Notes: generated by a model not told the origin, from the sequence alone. Shown: positions 36,290 through 48,642, numbered from the stretch's first letter. The stretch: DNA of 64,000 nt from Pocillopora verrucosa (GCF_036669915.1 NC_089318.1:23714725-23778724), one strand, 5' to 3'. Numbers and translations: made by a program.

Positions 36290-36501
36290 TTAACCTTTCA
36301 ACTCTCAGAAGTGATCAACACGAAACTTCTCCCTCTAATATCATCACATTATCCAACAAACAGCTGATGAGAATATTCAAACTTATCAGGTAAAAGTTGT
36401 TATCTTGATCTTAGACCAAATTCTTATAAGTAATTCACAAGGAAATGTGTAGCAGCAAGAGGGGAGAATTAACATTCAGATCTTGGGAGTTAAAGGGTTA
36501 A
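36290..36501. mobile_element. ~212-bp TTAA-ended MITE, copy 2
   Basis: Bounded by TTAACCTTT at the left and AAAGGGTTAA at the right, in a SEL1L intron. It shares size, ends and AT-rich non-coding interior with the copies at 41309, 42071 and 42500. Confidence 0.65.
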
Positions 36502-37201
36502 CAGTGTCAGCTGTGAGATACGTTGCTCCATAAAAGTACTCCTCAGAATTTGGTTGATTAAATATCATTCTAGTCAATTAAAGGATTGATTTTTATTAAC
36601 TGTTATAACAGGGCAATCTTTTCATATACTTTTTTTTTTAATTCAGTACATTTTAGACCAAGGAGTGAAATTCACTTGTGTAGTGTGATTGTCCTTGAGA
36701 GGGCACAGAGGTAGTCAAAAAAAGACTAACATCCATTTCTATTAATAAATCTTTGATAATCTAGTTAGAAGTCATCATCAGATTCAAGTGAAGAGTTACT
36801 CCATAGTTGAATAAAGTAAATCTGTTTTGTGAAAACTGATTGGTCAGTTTTATTACAATGCGATTGGCTGTAAGACTCGAGTAGCATTTGTTGGTTGTGA
36901 TTGGTACTATTCAGGACTATTGTCAGCTAGATTATCACATCAGATAACTGTAATTGTAATAATGTGCTTAAGTTGTTGGGGATAGTCAAGAGCATCCCTT
37001 ACCAGTCTGTGATGCTAAATTAAAGAACTTGATGGCCATCTTATAGTCGCGCCTCACACCAAGTCCATCTGCAATGAACAATAACCCAGTTGGAGTGAGA
37101 GACAGATAGTTTGACTCATTACATTAGGGTGGCAAGCTTTTAGGGAAGCCAGCGATGAGTACCAGTATTCCCAACCAAATATTTTAAGGATAACACAGTT
37201 A

Positions 37202-37339
<138 letters not shown>

Positions 37340-39188
37340 TTAAATTTAATGCAAAGGCAAGCTTCTGATCATTAATCTCAAAATTGGCTGATATGCATTG
37401 ACAGAAACTTTTATTCAGACACACTCCTACTTCTTGCTCTATGGACTCAACAAAAAAGTGACAATCTTAGTTAACTCACCTTCTTCACCCCTTTCCCAAA
37501 CATGTACATCAAACCCAAGCCACTTTGGCCAATAGCATTACCCTGCAGCCATAACAAAAGGAAACAAGAATAAGAAAGTTCTCATTTGTAGAGATCTGGA
37601 AGCCTCACAAACACATCACCTTTCAGGTATTATTCACTTACAGCATCTGCAGCTTTTTTGAACCACTGGAAAGCTGTCTCGTTGTCTTGCTTGACAGCAG
37701 TACTTCCCTCTGAATACATCTGAAAAATACAAGTGATTTGGTGATTTACATCTACATTTGCTGCAAGTAGAAAATGAAACTTCCATTAGCATTGAGCTCT
37801 CCTTAGATAAGATGCTAACCAGTTATGGGTATATTGTCCACTACGGTAATCATCTCCACACAGGTTATTTTGGCCAACGTTAATACTAGAAGTGTGCACA
37901 GTGATAGTCGCATATGAAAAATCAGGTTCCCTCAGCAATAAACCATGCAACTAAAAACTTACAACTGGTTTGAGTTTCACAAGGCATGAGGGACTTAGAT
38001 TGATTCACACTCCTGCTTAACTTCCACAACTTACCTTATTACAGTACAATAAATGGTGTATCATATTCCAGTAAAAATTTGCCTACTTGCCTCTTTAATT
38101 CTCATGGAGAGTGTATCATAGGTGCATAAAAACAAAGATAAGGTTATGACATTGTGTACATTGAGATCACAATAACTGATATTAACTGCATGACTGTATA
38201 CCTTTCCCAAGTAGGCCATGGCATTTGAATTTCCTGCATCAGCAGCTTGCTGGAGGTATCTGAAGGCTCTCTGAAGGTAAAAAACATTTTTTGGTTAATT
38301 CACCAAAAGGGTTTCATAATAAGTAACTTTAAGTCCAAAACGAAATGCCACATTTCAGAGAAAAATAATAAAGAAGAGTCTTACTGCATGATCCATTTCA
38401 ACTCCACGCCCTCCTTGGTAATGTAACTGACCAAGGCCAACCTACAGAAATGTTTTTTTAAATACAGAAAATGTAAATATGTCAAAAACATCTTTACTAC
38501 TCTATTGTTCCTGAAATAATTATTGAATCAGAACAAATGCCTGGCCTTCGTGCACCAAGGTGCAAGTAGCTACTGAAATGTGGAATACCAGACTTGCAGA
38601 TATTTAGAGCCTTCTTATCAGCATGCCAACACAACTGCATGTATCACCATAAGGCAATGTTTGTGTGTGGTGAAAATCAGCCAAGAGAGACATTGATTTG
38701 TCTCAAAGGGCAGAAATAGAACAAAGCTTTGAATACATACAATGAATCGTTACATTAATGCTGATTAGAAATATCCCTAACCTTGGGCAACCTGTGCTAT
38801 TTTGCTTCAAAGATTAAGAATTTTCCTCTTAAACATTACACTGTACTCTTTCTACTATAATTCTTTATGAAAAACCTGCTTTCTGGCAGGAGAGTCCAAG
38901 TGAAACATACCTGAGCCTGTACATCCCCTTTATCAGCAAGAAACTGGTAATACTGAATGAGGTCTTCATCTAGCACTGAGCTGCTTCCACCCTTAGAACA
39001 CAAATATAAATTGAGTGAGTTACCTCAGTGTTTTAGGGATTTGTCTCAGTCTGTCATTGTCTTAGTTTTCCTGTCATCATGAGGGAGTGAAACATAGCAA
39101 CTAAAAATCACTATTGACTTTGTTGATCCTAGCATGATGCAGGATGTGTGTCATATGAACTTTCTAATAGATCTTGAACTAGCCATAG

Positions 39189-39325
39189 AGTCTCTGTGGC
39201 TCAGTGGTAGAGCATTGGAGCATGGAATCCAAAGGTCTGAGGTTTGATTCCTCATGGGGACTCAGAATTTTTCCTCTGACCCACACTTGTGACAAGGCGA
39301 AAAACGTCTTTCTCTAAGAATCACT
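39189..39325 (+). repeat. tRNA-derived SINE
   Basis: A clear A box (TGGCTCAGTGG, 39197-39207) and B box (GGTTTGATTCC, 39241-39251) at tRNA spacing, followed by a non-tRNA tail. The acceptor stem does not close, so it is a SINE head rather than a tRNA gene. It lies in a SEL1L intron on the opposite strand. Confidence 0.75.
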
Positions 39326-39748
39326 TATTTGAGCTACTTTCTTCATTGCCAACAACTCTGCCCCACACAAATACAAAACCAAATCAACCATAAACAAGAA
39401 CTGTTTCTAAGTGGGCAGTAAAACATATTCTGCATGCAATTCACCTGTTCTTCTTCATCTATAAGCCGTATTCTTTGAGTGGCAGCTCCACCAGTTACGG
39501 GAGACATCCTCTGCAACTATAAAAAAACTTCCTACATGAACACACGGTAGCTGCCTTGTGGTTACAACAGAACTTAAACTACAGTGATCTGATGGGATAT
39601 TCACCTTCTAGATGGCATCAATTTTCCTGTGTTATATTTATAGAAATTACCCTCTGAATGATAGCTACAAGCATGTCCACCAACACTGTATTGAAATTGC
39701 TAAGAAAACTTAATGTACAACATAATCCCATCTGGGAGTCAAGGGTTA

Positions 39749-39868
<120 letters not shown>

Positions 39869-40157
39869 CTACAACAAAATAATATAGCAAAAAGAAAAAC
39901 TCTTAAATTTCTGGTCACTATAAGTGACCTAACATATTTTCTTATGAGCTGCTTCCTTGTCAACCTGAAATTTGGAGTATTTGTTTTAATTAGGAGGAAA
40001 CCGAGAAGACCTGGAAAAATATGCTTGGAGTAAGAACAAGAACTATCCAAATGATTTAAAGATCAAACAATGGCCCCTGAGGTGGGAAGCAAGTGAACAA
40101 AACTTGTTGTTTCCAATCCCCTTGTTATTGTGTCTTCTTTGTGCTATTATCCTATTA

Positions 40158-40400
<243 letters not shown>

Positions 40401-41308
40401 TCAATTTTAAAATTTCATACCACACCACATGTATATGTTGTGGTTAGCATATAAGTTTTTCTTAGTTTAAATCATTCTGAACCAATTTGATTTTCATTAT
40501 CCTTTTCTCCTTAAAAAAATCAATTAAGGAAAAATTGAACTACAACATGCACACTGTTCCCTAGCAATGAAGGAGTGGACTGAATGAATACAGGAATTTA
40601 TTGCCATTACCTGTTGGCCAACAGCTGAGCCTTTGTTGGCAAGGTCTGTCAACATCAGCACTGCTTTGGAAATGTTGCGAGGAAGATGATCACCAAACTG
40701 TCCAAAACAAATCATGTATAGGAATAATGTGTTTCTGACTTGTGTAGAATAAAATGTAATATAAAGAAGTGGTTATACCAAGTTTTCTATTCCCAAAATT
40801 CTGTTTCAAATATACTGATAACAGGATGCCTGATTACTTTCAAGTTATCATCAAAAGTCCACTTCACAATTGTATTTTAATAAAAGGATGTATATACAAA
40901 CCAGATAGGATAGAGCAACCAGTTCTTGAGCCTTGGTAAAGTTGTGAAGAAAGGCAGCTTCTTCCAGTAAGCTATATGCTCTGTAACAATAAATGGTGAG
41001 TATAAGTTCATAGAGACACATTACTAAAATCGACAACACATAAATGTCCAGTTCATACATACTTCTTGTAGTTTGGTTTTGTTTGGTTTAGGAGTGCTGT
41101 GGCATCTTGGTAAAGCAAGTGGCCAACCTCTTCTAATCAAGCAAACATAACAAAAACTTCTATTTTCATAAAACTGTTTTTATTTACTGGAATTGCACTT
41201 GGAATATAGAACAAGAAGTAAAGTTGAATAGCTGTTGACCAACATCAGGTACAATGATCATGTACTATAATTATATAATGTGATTTTTTTCCTACTCTGT
41301 AGTGACTT

Positions 41309-41521
41309 TTAACCCTTTACCTCCCATGAGTGACCAAAACAGAATTTCTCCTCACAATTTCAATTTCAGTATCAAGAAGCAAAGTGATAAGAATAAAGAC
41401 AAATATCATTTAGGGGATTATTACCAGATTCAATACCAAATTCTCATTATTCACATTATAACAACTGTATAGTACTCACTAAGGAAAATCATTAGTGAGA
41501 TGCTGAGAGTGAAAGGGTTAA
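41309..41521. mobile_element. ~213-bp TTAA-ended MITE, copy 3
   Basis: Begins TTAACCCTTTAC and ends GAAAGGGTTAA; non-coding. It lies between SEL1L exons 41063-41132 and 41761-41802. Confidence 0.75.
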
Positions 41522-42070
41522 TTGAAGGTGCTATGTTTCAAATTTCCTAGCCTTTATAAAAGGATGTGGTCACCTGGTTTCAAGACACTGACAATGTTAC
41601 TTCATCAGAGTAATAGGTCATTAAAATGGTTTTGTTGCTATTACACATTGACCAATTTTGATCACACATTACCCTCAACTCTTTTACTTGACCTGAGCAT
41701 AATTGAATGAGAAAATACACACCGCAGTATGAATAACCACATTTGTAGGCAAAATCTAACCTTTGAGTTCTTGATTTTCTTTCTTTATTTCTTGGTTTTG
41801 TTCTAAGGAAGGAAAACACACAATGTGTTAAGATCATACGAGTCAGACTGGAACCATTTCCAATTACATTACAGTGAGGTAACTTTATTTCAACCCTGGA
41901 AACTGTTGATAACATAGATGTAAATGTTGGCAAAATAAATTGTTTTTCTCCTGTGTCCATCCTTCAGAAAACATAAGTAATTATAACAAGCATGATAAAA
42001 TTAAACATACTGTGAATTACAGTCAAACCTGTATTAGGTGGTCATGTACAGCCAAAGGCAGGGTGACCAC

Positions 42071-42282
42071 TTAACCCTTACACACCTGAGAGTGACAAGC
42101 ATCTAATTTCTCCCAACAGTATAACCCCTGTATCACACATGAAGGTCATGAGAATAAAGGAAACAATCACCAACTAAATATTTTCTTGATTGATAAACAT
42201 ATTTTCCTCATCGGCACCTTAAAAATTGTATCGAAAACAGTAAGGAGAAAATGCATTTTGATGTTAGGGTGGAAAGAGTTAA
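42071..42282. mobile_element. ~212-bp TTAA-ended MITE, copy 4
   Basis: Begins TTAACCCTTACAC and ends AAAGAGTTAA. Its internal word catgagaataaaggaa matches copy 1. It lies in a SEL1L intron. Confidence 0.7.
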
Positions 42283-42499
42283 TACAGTTTCACCACAACA
42301 TTAAGGATCCACATTTTACTGTAGTGGCCGTGAAATGCAATCAAAAACTCATTTTTGTCCTTACAATCCTAAGAAGAAAGATAATCTGCCATGTGTAGAA
42401 GACATTTGAACTCAAAGTACTAACATGGTTTTCATGAGAGAAAACATGGAAATAATTTGACTTGAAGGATTTTTCTTAGTTTTATTTGAGTGGTTCTGC

Positions 42500-42709
42500 T
42501 TAACCCTTTAACTTTCCAAGATCTGATTGTTAATTCTCCCCACTTGCTGTTACATATTTCCTTGTTAATTGGTTACGACAATTTGGTGTTGGATCAAGAC
42601 AACAACTTCTGTCAACTTGATAAGTTTGGGTATTCTTGTTACCAGTTTGCTGGACAATGTATGGAGATTATAGGCTGAAGTTAACCATTTCTAGGAGTTA
42701 CTGGGTTAC
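42500..42709. mobile_element. ~210-bp TTAA-ended MITE, copy 5
   Basis: Begins TTAACCCTTTAAC and ends with a diverged CTGGGTTAC; same length class as the others. Sits 220 bp from copy 4 in the same intron. Confidence 0.6.
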
Positions 42710-44406
42710 ATTACAGTTCAATAGAGCTGGAGGACAATACAAACGGGCCATTAGGACTTAGTTAAAGGTAACCACAACCTCTCGATGGAGGTAGCCACTT
42801 AACAGAGGTTGACATTACAGTAATAAAGGAAAACAAATCAGAGACTTAAAAAACTGACTACCTAATACAGGGTGACCATTTAATATGGTGTTGCTTAAAA
42901 CAGGTTAGATTGTACTATAAAATAAAGCTTAGCATGTGACAAACTTAGGACAAAAATACAACCTGAGAGAAGTCCTAAGCAAACAATTACATTAACTTAA
43001 ACATACCAGAAAATAAAGCAGAGTTTTCATATCTACCTTTGAGCTGTTTGATCTCCTCCTGCAAATCTTCTTGTTCTTTAAGTTTATCATCATCATACTC
43101 ATCATCAAAATCTTCTGATTCATCCAAAGGCTTCTCTGTCATTTTCCATGAATCAATACTATCAGTTTCTTCATCATTTAAACCTTTCTCACTCAAAACA
43201 TCATCATCCATAGTTTCATCATCCTCCATATCATCATCCACATCGTCATCATACAGCTCATCAACATCATCGTAATAATCATCATTGTCAGACCAATCCT
43301 CTATTCCCTCACGTTCAATCAATTTCTTTTTTGCTCACCCTTTTCTTGTCTAAGATTTCTTTCTATTACTTTGCTGCGATGTTTCTTTCTTATTTTCCTT
43401 ACCATCTACTCTTGCTGACCAAGCAGCTGCCCCTGTGCCAGAATCATATTTATCATCCATGGTTTCAGGAAGACCATGTTGAGATAAATGTTTGACCTCT
43501 GCGAGAAATGCAGTCCTTAATTTGTGTTACCATTGTTTGGCGACACACCTTCATTAACACTTCCTCACTATCAACTTAATATCAGCTCTCCTTATTGTCT
43601 GCCGTTAATGTCTGACTTTATCAGAACTAAGAACATAAAATTGATGTAAAATCACTGAAAGATGTCCCCCAGTTGATATTTTTCTTTCTTCTTTTAGCCT
43701 CTGGAATTTGCATAATCAACCTCCTTCCCAGATTCCCTCCTTCTTCCTGCCCAAGGAAGAGGAGAGACCCTAAGCAAAGTGGGTGCACAAACGACTATTG
43801 AAAATACCACGCAGAGAATGGAGTGGACTGACAGACCATGGGTATCCTGAAAAAATACTTAATGACGAAGCGCAGAGTCCTTTTTAATCACACCTTCCAC
43901 AAAGCTTCAATCTCCTGTTTAACAGAGGTCGCAAGACGATATTGAGCCGATAAGTCCAGATATTCTTTCTTGTTTGATTCTGTGACTAGTATCTGAGCTC
44001 CACCTGGTTTCAACTCCTCCAACTAAGGATTGACAAAAAAAATTGACTTCTGCTGATAAGAACTGTTTAAAAAGCCAATCTATAAGTATGTTACCACTTT
44101 ACTTGACATCTCCAAAAAGGATTTCGACGACACTGATGCGAGCAGCATGCTGGAATCCGTTCCCATATGATTCCAACTTACAGCCTATCTCAACTAAATG
44201 TTGTCCTGAGCTCAGATGGTAGAGCATCTGGACTCCGAAAATTGGGAAATCTGAGCTTTGGATGCGCGAAATATACACAGCCTTTTTTATTTGCTCTTCG
44301 CTTGTTACAATAGGCCATTTTACAGTTGTGTATTTAGTTGCCAAGCCTTTGATTTGGAGACTGAGATATTAAAGGTAACCATATTGTGATAGAGACCAGT
44401 ATCCAG

Positions 44407-44557
44407 TGTCATGTATTACATGACGTACTGAGCGCAGACAGGCTTCATGTACTCATATATGAAGTAGGTAAAAAAAGAAGAAGCACATGGTCGATCAGTG
44501 TGTAAATCTTATCTGTACGAATCCAAGGCATAGTATATGCATTAGGAGGATACAACA
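44407..44557 (+). repeat. 5' LTR of Gypsy element
   Basis: 151 bp, starting with a short palindrome (gtcatgt..acatgac). Identical to 48841-48991. It should hold the element's promoter; no TATA box is assigned. Confidence 0.95.
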
Positions 44558-44559
44558 TT

Positions 44560-47500
44560 GGCGACGAGGATGGGATTCCTAAGTTCGATTGTCACTCGGA
44601 ACCTGCCACGTTAGGACCACGCTGGACGCGATGGTTCACATCTTTTGAATTGTTTGCCGATGGCAAAGGTCTGATTATCACTGAAGGTACAAATGCAACA
44701 ACCAGACAACGAAGAAGAGCTATGCTACTCCATTTAGCGGGACAAGATGTGCAAGAAATTTTCTCTACTCTCGCGAACACCGGCGAAGCAACGGACTACG
44801 CCGCCGCTGTAACAGCACTGAATGGCTATTTTCTCCCCAAAGTTAACTCCGCTTTTGCGCGTCAAAAATTTCACCGACTCCAACAACAGCCAGGTGAGAC
44901 CGTTTTGCAGTTTGTAACCCGACTGAGAAAAGAAGGGAAAGACTGTAATTTTGGGGCAGACTTTGACAATCAGATAAGAGATGCGATTTTATGCAAATGC
45001 AGGTCAGATTATGTCAAACGTAAATTGCTTGAAGAAAGAGATGAACTTACTCTCGCACGCACATTAGAGCTTGCAGAACAGTGTGAAAGTGTAGAACACC
45101 AAATGTCTCAGCTTAGCTTGAGTGAACAGACTACAGAAGCACACAGGGTCTATGAAAAACCTGGGAGACCAAAAGATCAACAAAGAAACAAAGAGAGCAA
45201 GAACAGAGACAGTCAGTGTCCTCGTTGTGGGTGGAGTGGTCACCTTGGTGGAGATCCGAAATGCCCTGCCAGAGGTCAAACATGTAAAAAATGTAAAAAG
45301 AAAGGTCACTTTGCTAGTGTCTGCAAAACCAAACCAAAGAAGCCAGGAGTCAATCAGGTGCAAGAAGAACAAAAACCCGATGGGGAGCAAGTCGATTATG
45401 CATTCAGGGTCACCAATAAAGGTCAGTCAAATATGCTCAAATTGTCTGTGGGTGGAGTAGAATTGGAAATGTTGGTGGATTCTGGGGCCACCAATAACAT
45501 TATCGATGAATGTACATGGGAAGATCTGAAGGCTAAAAAGATCAAGTGTAAATCACAAGCAGCTCCCGTTGACAGAAAATTGTACGCTTATGCATCCAGC
45601 AAACCCCTCCCAGTAAAAGGTAGCTTCACATGTGAGGTACTAGTGGGCAGAGGAAGAGTCCAGACCGAATTCCTGGTTATCAAAGGAAAGGGAATACCAC
45701 TCTTAAGCAAAGACACCGCAATGAGGTTGGGGGTGCTGAAAATAGGTGTTGACATTGCCACAATTGCTGAAGGCAAACAGACGCTGCAGCAAAAATTCCC
45801 TGAAGTGTTTAGTGGGATAGGAAAGTTGAAGTCCAAGCAAGTAACATTGCACATAGACGAAACAGTGAAACCAGTAGCCCAACCCCTGAGGCGAATTCCT
45901 TTCAATCTGCAAGAGAAGGTAGAAAAGAAGGTTCAAGAGTTGTTGAATTGTGATATTATAGAGGAAGTAGACGGGCCTACACCATGGGTAAATCCAGTAG
46001 TGATCATACCAAAGGCAGATGGTGACATACGACTCTGCATCGATATGAGACAAGCGAACAAGGCCATAGTACGTGGCAGATACCCAATACCAACTGTAGA
46101 TGAACTGCTACACAATATGAATGGTTCCAAAGTCTTTAGCAAGTTAGACTTAAAGTGGGGATACCACCAATTGGAACTTAATTCAGAGTCACGACAGATC
46201 ACCACCTTTGTGACGCACAAAGGCTTGTACAGGTACAAACGTCTATTATTTGGCGTGTGTTCAGCGAGTGAGCAGTACCAACATGAGATATCCACAGCTT
46301 TAGCTGGAATAGAAGGAGTCGATAATATATCTGACGACATCATAGTACATGGCCCGGATCAGGCAACTCATGACCAACGCCTATATAAGACAATGGAACG
46401 CCTCAAGCAGCATGGCTTAACTCTCAATGCTGACAAATGCCTATTCAATGTGGACAGAGTGATTTTCATGGGAATTCTTCTCTCTGAAAAAGGGATTGGC
46501 CCAACAGAAGAAAGAATCAGAGCCTTGCAAGAAACAAGGGAACCTGCCACCGTCAGCGAAGTAAGAAGCTTCCTGGGATTGGCCAATTATAGCAGCAGGT
46601 TTATTCCTCACTTCGCTACTATCACTGAGCCACTAAGGAGCTTGACCAGAAAGGCTGTTCCATTCCACTTTGGACCTGAGCAGAAAACCGCTTTTAAGAT
46701 TCTGAAACAGAGCATGGCTGACGCAGGAACACTTGCATATTTTAACAAAGGCGCAGCAACCAAAGTAATAGCTGATGCCAGTCCAGTCGGCCTCGGAGCT
46801 GTGTTACTACAGAACCAAAATGAAGCATGGGTGCCAATTTGCTATGCAAGCCGCAGCTTGACAGAGTGTGAGCGCAAGTACTCCCAGACCGAAAAGGAAG
46901 CCCTCGCTCTCGTTTGGGCATGTGAGAGGTATCATGCATACATTTATGGCATGAAATTTGATCTGGTAACTGACCACAAACCGTTGGAGGTCATCTACGG
47001 GCCACGTTCCAAGCCCTGTGCCCGCATCGAACGGTGGACAATACGGTTACAACCCTACGACTTCCGAATTGTATATACTCCAGGGCAGAATAATATAGCT
47101 GATCCTCTTTCCCGCCTGCTTAAGCAAGACAAAGTGACGAGTCATCCACATGGGGCAGAAGAGTACATCCGATTCGCAGCTATCAGTGCCACTCCCCAAG
47201 CATTAACCACGAGAGAAGTCGAAGAAGCATCTGCAACAGATGAAGAATTAAAAGTCCTGAGAGAAGCAATCAAAACTGGCAGATTTGAGAAGTGCAAAAA
47301 CTATGCACCAGCCGCAGGAGAACTGTGCGTGATTGGACAGCTAGTCTTGAGAGGTACCCGTATTGTGTTACCAAACAAACTCAGAGCTCAGGCAATCAGC
47401 TTAGCCCATGAAGGACACCTAGGAATTGTGGGAACAAAGCAAAATTTAAGAAGTAAGGTGTGGTGGCCTCGTATGGATAAGGCAGCAGAGAAATTCTGCA

Positions 47501-48642
47501 AGTCCTGTCACGGATGTCAACTGGTATCTCGCCCAGACCCACCTGAGCCATTGAGATCCACGACATTACCAGAAGGTCCTTGGCAAGACCTAGCTATAGA
47601 CCTCCTAGGACCACTTCCTTCGGGACACTCAATCATTGTTGTTGTGGACTACTACAGTCGTTATTATGAGTACGCCATCATGATGTCAACCGTCACAGAG
47701 AAAGTAATTGACAACCTGGAAGAGATTTTCAGCCGCCATGGCCTTCCTCTGACCATAAAGTCCGACAATGGTCCACAATTCCGCTCCGAAGAATTCCGGG
47801 AATATTGTAAGCAGAATGGAATTGTTCACACCAAGACCACACCAAAATGGCCTCAAGCCAACGGGGAGGTAGAGAGACAAAATGCATCGCTGATGAAGAG
47901 GATCCGCATTGCCCAAGCCGAAGGATTAGACTGGGTGAAGGAGCTAAGAAGATATGTGACTAAATACCGAGGTATTGATCACGCGACAACCGGTAAGAGC
48001 CCTGCGGAATTATTGTTTAACAGAAAGATGAGAGGAAAGCTACCAGAGCTACGTGCCGACCATCACTTGGACCTGGAAACTCGAGATAGAGATGCCGAAG
48101 TGAAAGCAAAGACCAAAGTAATAGCTGATAAATCCATGAATGCAAAACCATCAGAAGTTCAAGTTGGTGATCAAGTCCTGGTGAGGCAAGAGAAAAGAGA
48201 CAAGTTTTCCACGCCATTTAATCCAGTACCATTCCAAGTGGTTAGCAAGACCGGTAACAGTGTTGTTGTGGAAACTCCAGGTGGAACGCAGTATTCAAGG
48301 AATACATCCCATGTCAAGAAGTTTGTGAGCCCTGACAATCCGGAAGAACCACCTGTCAGTGTCGATGTACCGACAACACCTGAAATTACCGTGGTACCAA
48401 ATCAAGTGATGAGTGGATCTACACCAGTAGTGCCTACAACACCTCCCAGTAGACCCCTAACTCATCTCACACCTTTAGCACAAGCAAGTGCAGGAAGCAA
48501 ATCTGGTACAACCTCTGCTAGTAAGAATGCAGCAGTTGATCAAGCAACAGTACCTAGCCCACCAGCAACACCAAAAGGTGGAAGACCTCAGAGACAGAGG
48601 AGACTCCCTGGGAGATATAAAGACTTTGTTTTAAAATGTTGA
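44560..48642 (+). CDS. Gypsy Gag-Pol polyprotein
   Basis: Gag packages the RNA; Pol supplies protease, reverse transcriptase, RNase H and integrase. The frame is open from inside the 5' LTR, and gag-like sequence (IPKFDCHSEPATLGPRW) starts near 44575. There is no in-frame ATG before 44722, so initiation is unclear. Counting from the TTG at 44650: two zinc knuckles (CPRC from 190, then CKKCKKKGHFASVC), protease DSGAT at 277-281, and RT with FSKLDLKWGYHQ and the catalytic SDDI (D562, D563; usually YxDD or VDD). RNase H follows (ADASPVGLGAVLL, TEKEALALVWACERY). Integrase has a zinc-binding HH-CC segment (HEGH..CKSCHGC) and the D984, D1039, E1075 triad with exact D-35-E spacing. A chromodomain is not evident. 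No stop or frameshift anywhere, so it may be competent. Confidence 0.93.
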   Translation, partial: GDEDGIPKFDCHSEPATLGPRWTRWFTSFELFADGKGLIITEGTNATTRQRRRAMLLHLAGQDVQEIFSTLANTGEATDYAAAVTALNGYFLPKVNSAFARQKFHRLQQQPGETVLQFVTRLRKEGKDCNFGADFDNQIRDAILCKCRSDYVKRKLLEERDELTLARTLELAEQCESVEHQMSQLSLSEQTTEAHRVYEKPGRPKDQQRNKESKNRDSQCPRCGWSGHLGGDPKCPARGQTCKKCKKKGHFASVCKTKPKKPGVNQVQEEQKPDGEQVDYAFRVTNKGQSNMLKLSVGGVELEMLVDSGATNNIIDECTWEDLKAKKIKCKSQAAPVDRKLYAYASSKPLPVKGSFTCEVLVGRGRVQTEFLVIKGKGIPLLSKDTAMRLGVLKIGVDIATIAEGKQTLQQKFPEVFSGIGKLKSKQVTLHIDETVKPVAQPLRRIPFNLQEKVEKKVQELLNCDIIEEVDGPTPWVNPVVIIPKADGDIRLCIDMRQANKAIVRGRYPIPTVDELLHNMNGSKVFSKLDLKWGYHQLELNSESRQITTFVTHKGLYRYKRLLFGVCSASEQYQHEISTALAGIEGVDNISDDIIVHGPDQATHDQRLYKTMERLKQHGLTLNADKCLFNVDRVIFMGILLSEKGIGPTEERIRALQETREPATVSEVRSFLGLANYSSRFIPHFATITEPLRSLTRKAVPFHFGPEQKTAFKILKQSMADAGTLAYFNKGAATKVIADASPVGLGAVLLQNQNEAWVPICYASRSLTECERKYSQTEKEALALVWACERYHAYIYGMKFDLVTDHKPLEVIYGPRSKPCARIERWTIRLQPYDFRIVYTPGQNNIADPLSRLLKQDKVTSHPHGAEEYIRFAAISATPQALTTREVEEASATDEELKVLREAIKTGRFEKCKNYAPAAGELCVIGQLVLRGTRIVLPNKLRAQAISLAHEGHLGIVGTKQNLRSKVWWPRMDKAAEKFCKSCHGCQLVSRPDPPEPLRSTTLPEGPWQDLAIDLLGPLPSGHSIIVVVDYYSRYYEYAIMMSTVTEKVIDNLEEIFSRHGLPLTIKSDNGPQFRSEEFREYCKQNGIVHTKTTPKWPQANGEVERQNASLMKRIRIAQAEGLDWVKELRRYVTKYRGIDHATTGKSPAELLFNRKMRGKLPELRADHHLDLETRDRDAEVKAKTKVIADKSMNAKPSEVQVGDQVLVRQEKRDKFSTPFNPVPFQVVSKTGNSVVVETPGGTQYSRNTSHVKKFVSPDNPEEPPVSVDVPTTPEITVVPNQVMSGSTPVVPTTPPSRPLTHLTPLAQASAGSKSGTTSASKNAAVDQATVPSPPATPKGGRPQRQRRLPGRYKDFVLKC

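Noticed and set aside
39189-39260. tRNA gene candidate
   Set aside because: A and B boxes are present, but acceptor and anticodon stems do not pair and a SINE tail follows.
43039-43275. Ser-rich plus-strand ORF
   Set aside because: It is the antisense shadow of the Asp/Glu-rich SEL1L exon (Asp codons read backwards give Ser-type codons).
45064-46053. Several minus-strand ORFs in the Gypsy element
   Set aside because: Antisense shadows of the long gag-pol frame.
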